Assembly: GCA_963715745.1 (NCBI GenBank)
Contig: OY970271.1
Location: 1,922,001-1,986,000, forward strand
Direction of reading: 5' to 3'
Length of the DNA: 64,000 nucleotides
Source: CAWGJF01 sp963715745
GTDB lineage: Bacteria > Bacteroidota > Ignavibacteria > Ignavibacteriales > Ignavibacteriaceae
Shown here piece after piece: positions 8,365 through 15,727 of the stretch; position 1 is the stretch's first letter; the number at the start of each line of letters is the position of its first letter. The translations under genes were made by a program, and so were the position numbers. The notes below the pieces were generated by a model that saw only the letters and a program-made list of their open reading frames with translations, did not search any database and was not told the DNA's origin.

Positions 8365-9540
8365 TTATTTATTAAAAATTATATTATTGTTATTTATTTC
8401 ATTAGCTAAAGTTGCTTTTTCCTGGACCATTTCATTTATTGTAAAAACTTTGAAGTTCTTTACTACTAACCTGAAAGCTATAACTGCAACTAAAATCAGG
8501 AACAATGTTATTGATATCTCTTCTAATGTTGGAGTGTATGACTGTCCTGAAGATCTTACTAACGATGTCACACAAACATTCATCCTGTTTAATATGAAGC
8601 CCGAAATTGTAAATATTGCTGCGAAGTATAAACCGGTCCTGTTTACTCTGTATTTCTGGTTTGAAAGAATCCAGATGGGAATAACTGAACCAAGGAATAT
8701 TTCAAGCCAGAAGAAATAAGTCTCAGCTGATTGGGCAAACAAAAAAACAGATTTTCCGGTTGAAAATATTTCTGTGAATTTAAAAACCAGTTCAATTGAT
8801 AAAACAATAAGTACGCCTTTTCCTAATCCGGATAATATCCTGATGTTTAATCCCTGTTTAAAAGCTCTCGCAGATAAATATGCAGATAAAATTATCATAG
8901 ATAATCCTGCTGCTATACAGGAAATAAAAAAGTGCACCGGAAGAAAAGAAGAGTACCATAATGGATAGACTTTTGCCGGTACTATAAGATATAAAGAGCC
9001 GAATGACGATTGGTGCAAAGTGGAAAAGAGAACTCCGAGTATAACTGCTGCCGGCGTAATTTTTTTGACAAACTTTAGCAGCCTGTTAAATTTATATTTT
9101 TCTAAAACTACGGGTGCAAATTCTATTGTGAGTATTGTTGAATAACATATTACACACCATGTTATTTCAAACATAACGGAATGAATGTTCCACATAATTA
9201 AAGGATGCCAGAAATTTTCCGGCTTACCCAGATCGATTATTAACAAAGCAACAACCATCATATAACCTATATAGGCTGTGAGTATTGCTGGTCGTGCTAT
9301 AGAATCATATTTATGGTTGTGGAAAATATGAGCTGCTGCTGCAATCGTAAAACCAGCGGCGGCCAGTCCAACACCAATAAAATCTATCCCGATCCACAGT
9401 CCCCACGGAACAAAATCGGATAGATTAGTTGAAACCCCGAGTCCTTTATAAAACCTGATATACAACGAGTATAATCCGGTTACTAAAATGATAATGCTTA
9501 CACTTTTCCAGAAGGTAATTTTCCCCATATTATTTTTCAT
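8365..9540 (-). CDS. NrfD/HybB-family integral membrane quinone-interacting subunit
   Basis: This protein of 391 residues has about ten hydrophobic helices. It carries the HybB-like beginning LSDFVPWGLWIGIDFIGVGL and the HIFH...IARPAILTAYIGY region. NrfD-family subunits anchor iron-sulfur subunits and exchange electrons with menaquinone. The gene overlaps the upstream four-cluster ferredoxin gene by 11 bases, the normal pairing. No hydrogenase, nitrite reductase or molybdopterin catalytic subunit is nearby, so the electron source or sink of the pair is unknown. The C-terminus is an Asn/Ile-rich soluble tail. Confidence 0.85.
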   Translation of the reverse strand: MKNNMGKITFWKSVSIIILVTGLYSLYIRFYKGLGVSTNLSDFVPWGLWIGIDFIGVGLAAAGFTIAAAAHIFHNHKYDSIARPAILTAYIGYMMVVALLIIDLGKPENFWHPLIMWNIHSVMFEITWCVICYSTILTIEFAPVVLEKYKFNRLLKFVKKITPAAVILGVLFSTLHQSSFGSLYLIVPAKVYPLWYSSFLPVHFFISCIAAGLSMIILSAYLSARAFKQGLNIRILSGLGKGVLIVLSIELVFKFTEIFSTGKSVFLFAQSAETYFFWLEIFLGSVIPIWILSNQKYRVNRTGLYFAAIFTISGFILNRMNVCVTSLVRSSGQSYTPTLEEISITLFLILVAVIAFRLVVKNFKVFTINEMVQEKATLANEINNNNIIFNK

Positions 9541-10324
9541 TGTCTCTTTCCTTAGTTAATTCTCTTCCTTCTTTTGCCAATTGATTTTTTCTTTTAGTTA
9601 ACCAGTACATCCCGGTTAAAAATATCCCGCCGACTGAAACAACTGAAGGGATTTTTTCCATTGCCTGTATTGTGAAGTTAGGCATTGATTCCTTTGGGAT
9701 TTTGGAAGAATACCCAAGCTGTTCAAATGGAACAGGGGAGAGTATCAAAACATTACTTCCACCGGCTTCCTCTAATCCATAAATGTGTTGATAATATTTA
9801 TCAGGATTTTGCCTGATCCTTTTATTTGCTTCTGCAATTAGATCGGAAAGCCTTCCGCAAATTGTTGCTTCTACAGGACACGCTTCTGCACATGCTGTAA
9901 GCTTACCTTCCTTTAACCTGTCATAGCAAAGAATACACTTTCTTATCCTGGGCGAAGTGCTTGACCATTCATATCTTGGAACTGTGTGAGGACATGCCTG
10001 CATACAATACCTGCACCCGATACATTTTTCTGAATCATATAAAACAGGTCCGAGTTCTGTTTTCTTAAATGCACCAACCGGGCAGACTGATTCACATGCA
10101 GGTTCAATACAGTGCATGCACATTTTCCTTGCATAAACATCTCCATACTCTTCAACCACTGTATAAGTTTTATCAGATAAATGATCGCTTAAAAAATTAT
10201 TATTAGTTTCGGGCAGGTGATTTTCTTTTTTGCAGGCTTCATAACATTCTCCGCATCCGATACATTTAGTCGCATCGAACAGGATACCAATTTGCTTATC
10301 AAGATTTATTTCTCTATCAGACAT
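9530..10324 (-). CDS. 4Fe-4S ferredoxin subunit, HybA/NrfC-like, with C-terminal membrane anchor
   Basis: Sixteen cysteines in this 264-residue protein are arranged for four [4Fe-4S] clusters: CIGCGECYEAC, CMHCIEPACESVCP, CIGCRYCMQACP and CILCYDRLKEGKLTACAEACP (one 21-base-spaced set). A hydrophobic helix near residues 228-245 (VGGIFLTGMYWL) anchors it, as in HybA. No Tat signal is visible, so it probably faces the cytoplasm, unlike HybA. It should relay electrons between a soluble partner and the NrfD-type subunit encoded next. It lies 24 bases after the GcvH-like gene in the same operon. Confidence 0.85.
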   Translation of the reverse strand: MSDREINLDKQIGILFDATKCIGCGECYEACKKENHLPETNNNFLSDHLSDKTYTVVEEYGDVYARKMCMHCIEPACESVCPVGAFKKTELGPVLYDSEKCIGCRYCMQACPHTVPRYEWSSTSPRIRKCILCYDRLKEGKLTACAEACPVEATICGRLSDLIAEANKRIRQNPDKYYQHIYGLEEAGGSNVLILSPVPFEQLGYSSKIPKESMPNFTIQAMEKIPSVVSVGGIFLTGMYWLTKRKNQLAKEGRELTKERDNEK

Positions 10325-10348
10325 TTATTCATCCCCTTTTGCATTTAA

Positions 10349-11023
10349 CTATATTGACAAAAATTCGTTCTCATATATTTTCATTGATTCATTTGTTAAC
10401 TGGGAAACAGCACCTTCAACAATTTTACCTCCGTCAAGCATCGTTACTCCTGCAAGCTTTGGCTGAGCAGACATTTCGATAAGATAATTTTTTAGCCTGC
10501 TGAATTCATTTTTCATCCACTCAACTACAGCTTCATTTGCTTTCAAATCTTTTACATTTCTTTCAAAATTAATTGGTGATACAAAAATTCCCCAGTCTTC
10601 ACCGTAAGGATCTGAAATAGTTTTTCCAACAAGGTCATCATTTATAAAATTAATCGTTCCATCAACAGGTGAGCGGAATCCGAAAGTTTTGTCACCCAGT
10701 TTTGCTTCAATAATTATATCACCTTTTTTAACTACACTTCCGGGTTTTGCTATGCGGGTAACAATAAACTTACCGATGGACTTTAATGCAAATTCGTCAA
10801 CACCAACTTTTACCAATCCATTTCCCTGCAAACCAGCCCAGGTATGTCCTTTAGAGATGTACGAATCAACAGGGATTGTAACACTAAGGTTTTCGAACAC
10901 GACATTTTCAATAACTTCATAATTTTTTTGAAATGCCGGATGAAATTTTTTTTCTCCTTTAATACTGTAATATTCAATAATCAATAGGAGAATGAATCCT
11001 AATAAACAATAAAGTGCAACCAT
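10349..11023 (-). CDS. Membrane-anchored GcvH-like (biotinyl/lipoyl-type) protein
   Basis: The start was set at the ATG at 11023, with GAGGA 7 bases upstream, rather than the upstream TTG at 11068. This gives 224 residues. A TM helix comes first, then an H-protein-like domain (KGHTWAGLQGNGLVKVGVDEF, then KKGDIIIEAKLGDKTFGFRSPVDGTI) and an extension typical of GcvH-like proteins next to NrfD modules. A lysine lies near the turn, but the ESVKA lipoylation box is replaced. It is the first gene of the redox operon. A glycine-cleavage role is unlikely because gcvT and gcvP are absent here. Confidence 0.7.
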   Translation of the reverse strand: MVALYCLLGFILLLIIEYYSIKGEKKFHPAFQKNYEVIENVVFENLSVTIPVDSYISKGHTWAGLQGNGLVKVGVDEFALKSIGKFIVTRIAKPGSVVKKGDIIIEAKLGDKTFGFRSPVDGTINFINDDLVGKTISDPYGEDWGIFVSPINFERNVKDLKANEAVVEWMKNEFSRLKNYLIEMSAQPKLAGVTMLDGGKIVEGAVSQLTNESMKIYENEFLSI

Positions 11024-11513
11024 TTTATTTTCCTCATTAAATTGTAATAGTTCAATTCTGTTAGCCAATTTAAGTGCCGTTGTTGTAAACAGAACAAGAG
11101 AAGTTTTGTAACCGGAATTAATAAAAGCATTTACAGATGAATAGGCATTATGGAATTGTGTTTTTGTAAGAAGTCAGAAGTGATGAATAATTCTACAGAT
11201 TATTTTTGAAAAAGGACTAACTGTTGATTATTTAAACGAAAGCGGTTTTTTGACTATTGAATTATTAAACAGTAGTCTGTTGATAAATTCAACAATATCA
11301 GTTGGAAATTGGTACTGTACTTGTCATTTCGATCCCGTATCTGCGGGAAGAAAACTTTCGCTTTAAATAGTTTTGAGATTTAAGTCACAGTATAATATGA
11401 TCCCGGTCAAAAAATAATTTTTTATTAACCAGCGACTACCTAATATTTCCATACACGATTATTAAATTATTAAACAAACACAAAACTCATTATTTATTAA
11501 AGGAGAATAGTAT
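11024..11513. other. Intergenic region between divergent redox operon and small membrane protein
   Basis: No gene was found in either strand. The stretch holds the promoter region of the minus-strand redox operon. A sigma-54 -24/-12 pair was looked for and not found. It also holds a dispersed repeat copy (11322-11358) and, at 11498-11505, the purine-rich ribosome binding site AAAGGAGA of the next gene. Confidence 0.4.
11322..11358. repeat. Dispersed intergenic repeat with hairpin (TGTCATTTCGA family)
   Basis: TGTCATTTCGAtCCCGtatctgCGGGaAGAAAa contains a small CCCG/CGGG hairpin. The flank TGTCATTTCGA recurs, on the opposite strand, inside the coding sequence of the T9SS-sorted protein at about 12288-12316, followed there by a GAAATCC-like end. 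The shared unit shows one repeat family occurring both between genes and in a reading frame. Confidence 0.6.
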
Positions 11514-11933
11514 ATGCGGGAAACAGTGCTGGTTATTCATTTTGTCGGATTGGCAATGGCTCTGGGGACCGGCTTCGCTAATCTTTTCCTGGGGATAGTG
11601 GCTTCTAAACTTGAGCCTGCAGAAAAAGGGAGCTTTATGTCAAAGACTTTGATACTCGGCAGAATGGGACAGATAGGATTAGGATTGCTGATCTTATCTG
11701 GATTATACCTTGCCAGCCCTTTCTGGCAGGCAATCAGCATTATGCCTCTGTTTATAGTAAAACTTATTCTGGTTGTGATATTAACAATTGTAGTTACCAT
11801 AATATCATTGAATGTGAGGAAAGCAAAAAAACAAAACAATCCCGCACTACTTGCCAGGATTAAACCGCTGGGTATTGTTACCTTCCTGCTTGGAATAGCT
11901 ATTGTTACATTTGCAGTATTAACATTTCATTAA
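11514..11933 (+). CDS. Small four-helix integral membrane protein
   Basis: This 139-residue protein has four predicted membrane helices, near residues 5-27, 48-68, 74-98 and 118-138. It has a histidine in the first helix (VLVIHFVGLAMALGTGF) and one at the C-terminus. The layout resembles small CopD/DUF2269/HemJ-like membrane proteins, which bind heme or metals, but the similarity is too weak to assign a function. A strong AAAGGAGA ribosome binding site precedes it. It is a single-gene unit, convergent with the T9SS protein gene. Confidence 0.7.
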   Translation: MRETVLVIHFVGLAMALGTGFANLFLGIVASKLEPAEKGSFMSKTLILGRMGQIGLGLLILSGLYLASPFWQAISIMPLFIVKLILVVILTIVVTIISLNVRKAKKQNNPALLARIKPLGIVTFLLGIAIVTFAVLTFH

Positions 11934-11967
11934 TAAAATCGTGAGATTAAACTCTATTATGGTATGA

Positions 11968-11993
11968 TCCCCGCACGGCGAATCAGGCGGGGA
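11968..11993. repeat. GC-rich palindrome in an AT-rich intergenic gap
   Basis: TCCCCGC and GCGGGGA are 7-base perfect arms around a 12-base loop. This is a sharp GC peak against an AT-rich background. It lies 35 bases after the small membrane protein stop and may terminate that transcript, but no T-run follows on the plus strand. It resembles the other GC-rich palindromes of this window. Confidence 0.45.
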
Positions 11994-12000
11994 CTGCCTA

Positions 12001-12031
12001 TAAAAAAGGGAAAGCTGATAAACTTTCCCTT
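12001..12031 (-). terminator. Rho-independent terminator after the T9SS protein gene
   Basis: On the minus strand, arms AAGGGAAAG and CTTTCCCTT (12006-12014 and 12023-12031) enclose an 8-base loop. Six to seven T follow at 12001-12007. It is 58 bases past the stop of the T9SS-sorted protein. A near-identical hairpin lies at 14003-14033. Confidence 0.75.
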
Positions 12032-12088
12032 AAATAAATTAACATTTCCGAAATTATTTTATTTCATCAGGGCAAGCCCTACAAAGAT

Positions 12089-13837
12089 TTATCGTAGTAG
12101 GGTCATTTTTTTAGTTTCAACAAAACTATTCAACCTCAATTGATAGAAATAGATTCCACTGGGCAGATTCCGGACTTCGCCGGAATGACTGTTGAATTCA
12201 ACTTCATAATTTCCGGCTGGTTTTTCTTCATTGACCAGTGTTGTAACTTCTTTCCCTAATACATTAAATACTTTTATTGAAACTAAAGGATTTCTACCTC
12301 CGGTCGAAATGACATCGGGAATTTGATACCTGATTTTTGTAGAAGGGTTAAACGGGTTGGGATAGTTTTGCTCCAGAATAAATTCATCCGGCGGAGTCAC
12401 TTCAACTTCAACCACATCGGAATAGGAATATGATCCGTCAAAATCAATCTGTCTTAATCTGTAACTGTAAGTTCCGGTTGTTAAATCATTATCACTAAAA
12501 GAATAATTGTGCTTCTCAGTTGTGGTTCCAAATCCTTCTACAAATCCTATTTTTTCCCATTTTTTCTCGCTTCTTAAGTCTAACTTCTTACTTCTTTCCA
12601 CTTCAAAACCCCGGTTGTTTGTTTCCGTTGCAGTCAACCATCGTAAAACAACATCGCTACCTGAAACATCTGCAGTAAATCCGGCAAGCTCTACAGGAAT
12701 AATAGTATAAATATTTCCGCGTTTCATAAAGATGTCACAAATAACCGTATCATTCCTAACATCACCTTCTGCATAAAACATTGCTATATCTCCATTCCCT
12801 TTTGTAATTACCTGCGATGAATTTCTTGTAACATATTCGGGCGGGAGATCGGCAATTAAAAGAGTATCATTAAAAACACCACCTTCAGCAAAGAGAAGAT
12901 AAAAACCTTTACCAGAAGCTGACTGACTCGATTGATAGGTTGTATACAACCTGTTCTGATCATCGATTTCAAGTGATTGAATTCCTGCAGGTAATTGTCC
13001 GGCAGGTGTAATAGGAACAGGAGTTGTAAATGTTCCGCTCACATTATTAACGTAGTAAAGCCTCGAACTTGCTCTGTATGTAATATGAACTTTTCCGTTA
13101 GAGTCCACTCTTATTCGCGGATAGCTTACACTGACCGAAACGCTTGTAGGAATCTCCTGGAATGAACCGGAAACATTGTTAAAATATTTCAGGGGACCAG
13201 AGGTTAAAGTTGTCCCGCTCACCATTGCAATATGAACTTTGCCATCTGAATCAATATCAAGTGTAGCCTGGAAATCTCCTGAGGCTTCACCATTTGATAA
13301 GAAAACTTCCGGACCTAAAGTGCTGGTTCTTAAATCATAGCTTCTGTAGTAGCAATTGTCAGAATTATTAGTGTATGTGTAGTAAACAAAGTGCATAACA
13401 CTGTCAGGACCAATTTTACCAAATGGTGTTCCTTTATTTAGTCCGCCCTGTGTTATTGGAATAGGTGAGGAAAAGCTGCCTGAAACATTGTTGATGTAAA
13501 TTACCTGGAAAATTGAAGGGTCGCGGGATTCAAAACAAATATGTACTTTATCATTCTGATCGACAGACAGAGAGGAATAATTATCATCAACTGAATTATT
13601 TGTTAAGTTGATAGCAGAGAAATTTCCAACGGCATCTTCTTCAACATAATATATTTCATTAAAGCTGCTAACAGTTCCCAATCCGCTTGTATATGAAAGT
13701 CTTATTAATCCCTGTGAATTATAAGCAGCAAACTCTCTGTTATTGAAACGGTTATTATAAGCGATTGTATCCTGCGGAAAAGGTATTTGTGCAAATGTAG
13801 AAACGCTTAAAATTAAAATAAGTAGAAAAATTTTCAT
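12089..13837 (-). CDS. Secreted protein with type IX secretion C-terminal sorting domain
   Basis: This 582-residue protein starts with a signal peptide (MKIFLLILILSVSTFAQ). About 350 residues of repeated beta-strand units follow (VDQNDKVHICF, IDSDGKVHIAM, VDSNGKVHITYR), like a beta-propeller built from Asp-box-like repeats. An Fn3-like region comes next (TETNNRGFEVERS) and finally a T9SS type A sorting domain (LEQNYPNPFNPSTKIRYQ...SGIYFYQL...TKKMTLLR). It should be exported through the outer membrane and fixed at or shed from the surface. The sorting domain has two extra in-frame segments, ISTGGRNP and SHSGEVRN, encoded by dispersed DNA repeats. The ligand is unknown. Confidence 0.9.
   Translation of the reverse strand: MKIFLLILILSVSTFAQIPFPQDTIAYNNRFNNREFAAYNSQGLIRLSYTSGLGTVSSFNEIYYVEEDAVGNFSAINLTNNSVDDNYSSLSVDQNDKVHICFESRDPSIFQVIYINNVSGSFSSPIPITQGGLNKGTPFGKIGPDSVMHFVYYTYTNNSDNCYYRSYDLRTSTLGPEVFLSNGEASGDFQATLDIDSDGKVHIAMVSGTTLTSGPLKYFNNVSGSFQEIPTSVSVSVSYPRIRVDSNGKVHITYRASSRLYYVNNVSGTFTTPVPITPAGQLPAGIQSLEIDDQNRLYTTYQSSQSASGKGFYLLFAEGGVFNDTLLIADLPPEYVTRNSSQVITKGNGDIAMFYAEGDVRNDTVICDIFMKRGNIYTIIPVELAGFTADVSGSDVVLRWLTATETNNRGFEVERSKKLDLRSEKKWEKIGFVEGFGTTTEKHNYSFSDNDLTTGTYSYRLRQIDFDGSYSYSDVVEVEVTPPDEFILEQNYPNPFNPSTKIRYQIPDVISTGGRNPLVSIKVFNVLGKEVTTLVNEEKPAGNYEVEFNSHSGEVRNLPSGIYFYQLRLNSFVETKKMTLLR
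12165..12188. repeat. Palindromic repeat inside the T9SS sorting-domain coding sequence
   Basis: ATTCCGG-acttcg-CCGGAAT (12167-12186) is a 7-base perfect inverted repeat inside the reading frame. On the coding strand it encodes HSGEVRN, inserted between EFNS and LPSGIYFYQ, where sorting domains of this type normally run straight into the NLPSG turn. The frame is preserved. Confidence 0.7.
12288..12316. repeat. Second dispersed repeat inside the T9SS sorting-domain coding sequence
   Basis: On the coding strand TGTCATTTCGACCGGAGG and the following GTAGAAATCC encode ISTGGRNP. They lie between IRYQIPDV and LVSIKVFNVLG, where sorting domains usually have only a few residues. The first 11 bases are identical to the intergenic repeat at 11322. 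The frame is preserved. Confidence 0.65.
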
Positions 13838-14002
13838 TTGAGTCTCCCTTTTAACTTATTAAACAATAAACAAGTTCTGTTTATATTTTTTGATGTTGTT
13901 CATTCCCCTTCATCAAAATAATCTAAAATATGTTAGTAAAAATAGTAGTAAAAAATAATTAAATTTTATAAGAAGCAGGACAGGGAAGGGAAATAAACTT
14001 AT

Positions 14003-14033
14003 AAAAAAGGGAAAGCGGTTAATCTTTCCCTTT
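14003..14033 (-). terminator. Terminator-like hairpin downstream of hsdM
   Basis: Arms AAAGGGAAAG and CTTTCCCTTT (14006-14015, 14024-14033) enclose an 8-base loop, with a T-run on the minus strand at 14003-14008. It lies about 190 bases past hsdM and has T-rich flanks in both directions. It is nearly identical in stem to the hairpin at 12001-12031. Confidence 0.6.
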
Positions 14034-14076
14034 ATTTTGAGAAGTAAATCGACTGTGTACTATTTAATCAGGATTT

Positions 14077-14108
14077 TTACTTCGATCCGCCGGAGTGGAC
14101 AGAAGTAA
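14077..14108. repeat. Nested palindromic element
   Basis: The outer arms are TTACTTC and GAAGTAA and the inner palindrome is TCCG-c-CGGA, giving a stem-loop with GC-rich centre in AT-rich DNA. It is related in composition to the other CCGGA-containing repeats in this window. No function is assigned. Confidence 0.45.
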
Positions 14109-14223
14109 TTTTGCCATACTGAAATCTTTAGTCAGCTACGGTATTTCTTTGTGAACCCGGGGTTGTGCTAAAGAAACTGCCTGCCGGCATTCAGATTGGA
14201 GGGTTGTTGTTCTTTTTTTCAAA

Positions 14224-15690
14224 TCATCTCTTCCCATTCAACCCTTCAACTATCTCCTTGAAGCTTGCTAAGCCTGCCTCTAAATTTTCAATTATTTCCA
14301 GGGCAAGTACATCCGGATCAGGAAGGTTGTCAAGATCACCAAGGCTTTCATCTTTCAGCCAGAATATGTCGAGATTGGTTTTATCTCTTGCAACAATTTC
14401 ATCGTATTTGAATTTCTTGAATCGCTCTGTTTCTTTTCGCTTGAATCTGTTTGAAGGATTGTAGCACTTGATGAAATCCTGCAGGTGATCGAATTTCATC
14501 TGCTGGGTCTTTAATGTAAAGTGCATATTCGTACGGAAATCATAAATCCATACTTCCTTTGTCCAGGGAGTTTTTGCTGCCGGTTTATTATCAAAGAAAA
14601 TTACATTTGCTTTCACACCTTGTGCATAAAATAATCCTGTGGGTAACCTGAGTATGGTATGTAGTTCTGTTGATTCAAGTAAGCGCTTTCTGACTTTTTC
14701 TCCGGCACCACCTTCAAACAATACATTGTCCGGAACAACGACAGCAGCTTTACCATCCGCTTTTAGCATTGAACGAACGTGCTGAACAAAATTTAACTGC
14801 TTGTTGGATGTTGTTGTCCAGAAATCCTGACGTTCGTACGTCAGAGATTCTTTTTTCTGAGTCCCGTCTTCATTTGTGATGGTCATACTGCTCTTTTTAC
14901 CGAAAGGAGGATTGGTAAGAACATAATCAAATTTTTCTGTAGGTGCAGCTAACAAGCTGTCTGCTCTTTCAATTGGTGGCTCACTATTTAAATCGCCAAT
15001 GTTGTGGAGATACAAATTCATTAGACATAATCTTGCCGCATCAGGAACAATTTCCCATCCACTGAAAGTTTTAAACTTTAAGTATTCTTTTTGATCTTTA
15101 TCCAGCTTATATTTTTTTTCATCTGAAATAAAATCATAACTCGCCAGGAAAAAGCCACCAGTACCACAAGCGGGGTCTGCAATTGTTTTCATCGGTTCAG
15201 GTTTAATACATTCCACCATTGCTTTGATAAGTGCTCTTGGAGTAAAGTATTGTCCTGCACCAGATTTTGTATCTTCGGCATTTTTCTCAAGCAATCCTTC
15301 GTATATGTCACCTTTAACATCTGCACCAAGCACAACCCATTTTTCATCGTTTATCATTTGAATGAGTTTATAGAGTTTTGCAGGGTCTTGTATCTCATTT
15401 TTCGACTTGAAGAATATTTCCCCGATCATTCCTTTTTCTTTACCAAGCTCTCTAAGGATTTTTACATAATGAACTTCAAGCTCTGCACCGCTTTTATTTA
15501 GCAGACTTTCCCAATTAAGATTTTTAGGAATGTTGATCTTTCTGTTATAAGGTGGCTTTGAGTACTCATCTGCCATTTTAAGAAAGAGTAAATAAGTAAG
15601 CTGCTCAAGATAATCTCCGTAACTTACACCGTCATCTCTTAAAGTGTGACAGTAATTCCAAACTCTTTGAACTATTGATGCTGTTGTCAT
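14224..15690 (-). CDS. hsdM: Type I restriction-modification system methyltransferase subunit HsdM
   Basis: This is 488 residues long, the usual HsdM length. The N-terminal helical HsdM_N domain (RVWNYCHTLRDDGVSYGDYLEQLTYLLFLKMADE) is followed by the N6-adenine methyltransferase. That has AGQYFTPRALI, SAM motif I ADPACGTGGF, and catalytic motif IV NPPFG. It methylates adenine at the site chosen by HsdS and supplies the methylase core of the restriction complex. It is the last gene of the minus-strand island, 37 bases after the AlbA_2 regulator. Confidence 0.95.
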   Translation of the reverse strand: MTTASIVQRVWNYCHTLRDDGVSYGDYLEQLTYLLFLKMADEYSKPPYNRKINIPKNLNWESLLNKSGAELEVHYVKILRELGKEKGMIGEIFFKSKNEIQDPAKLYKLIQMINDEKWVVLGADVKGDIYEGLLEKNAEDTKSGAGQYFTPRALIKAMVECIKPEPMKTIADPACGTGGFFLASYDFISDEKKYKLDKDQKEYLKFKTFSGWEIVPDAARLCLMNLYLHNIGDLNSEPPIERADSLLAAPTEKFDYVLTNPPFGKKSSMTITNEDGTQKKESLTYERQDFWTTTSNKQLNFVQHVRSMLKADGKAAVVVPDNVLFEGGAGEKVRKRLLESTELHTILRLPTGLFYAQGVKANVIFFDNKPAAKTPWTKEVWIYDFRTNMHFTLKTQQMKFDHLQDFIKCYNPSNRFKRKETERFKKFKYDEIVARDKTNLDIFWLKDESLGDLDNLPDPDVLALEIIENLEAGLASFKEIVEGLNGKR

Positions 15691-15727
15691 ATTGTTTTAC
15701 TATTTTTAGTGCAACTTAAAGGGCAGT

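Larger units (their letters stand above)
13838..14223. other. Intergenic region between hsdM and the T9SS protein gene
   Basis: No coding sequence is seen. The region holds the promoter region of the T9SS gene, a terminator-like hairpin (14003-14033) and a palindromic element at 14077-14108. The latter has outer arms TTACTTC/GAAGTAA and an inner TCCGcCGGA. Confidence 0.45.

Noticed and set aside
8273..8719. 148-codon plus-strand frame over the GcvH-like/NrfD junction
   Set aside because: It runs antisense to two real genes and has the composition of a shadow frame: poor ribosome binding site, no domain.
11023..11250. Sigma-54 -24/-12 promoter for the redox operon
   Set aside because: Because an NtrC-type regulator is encoded in the operon I looked for TGGCAC-N5-TTGC on the minus strand. 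No acceptable match was found.
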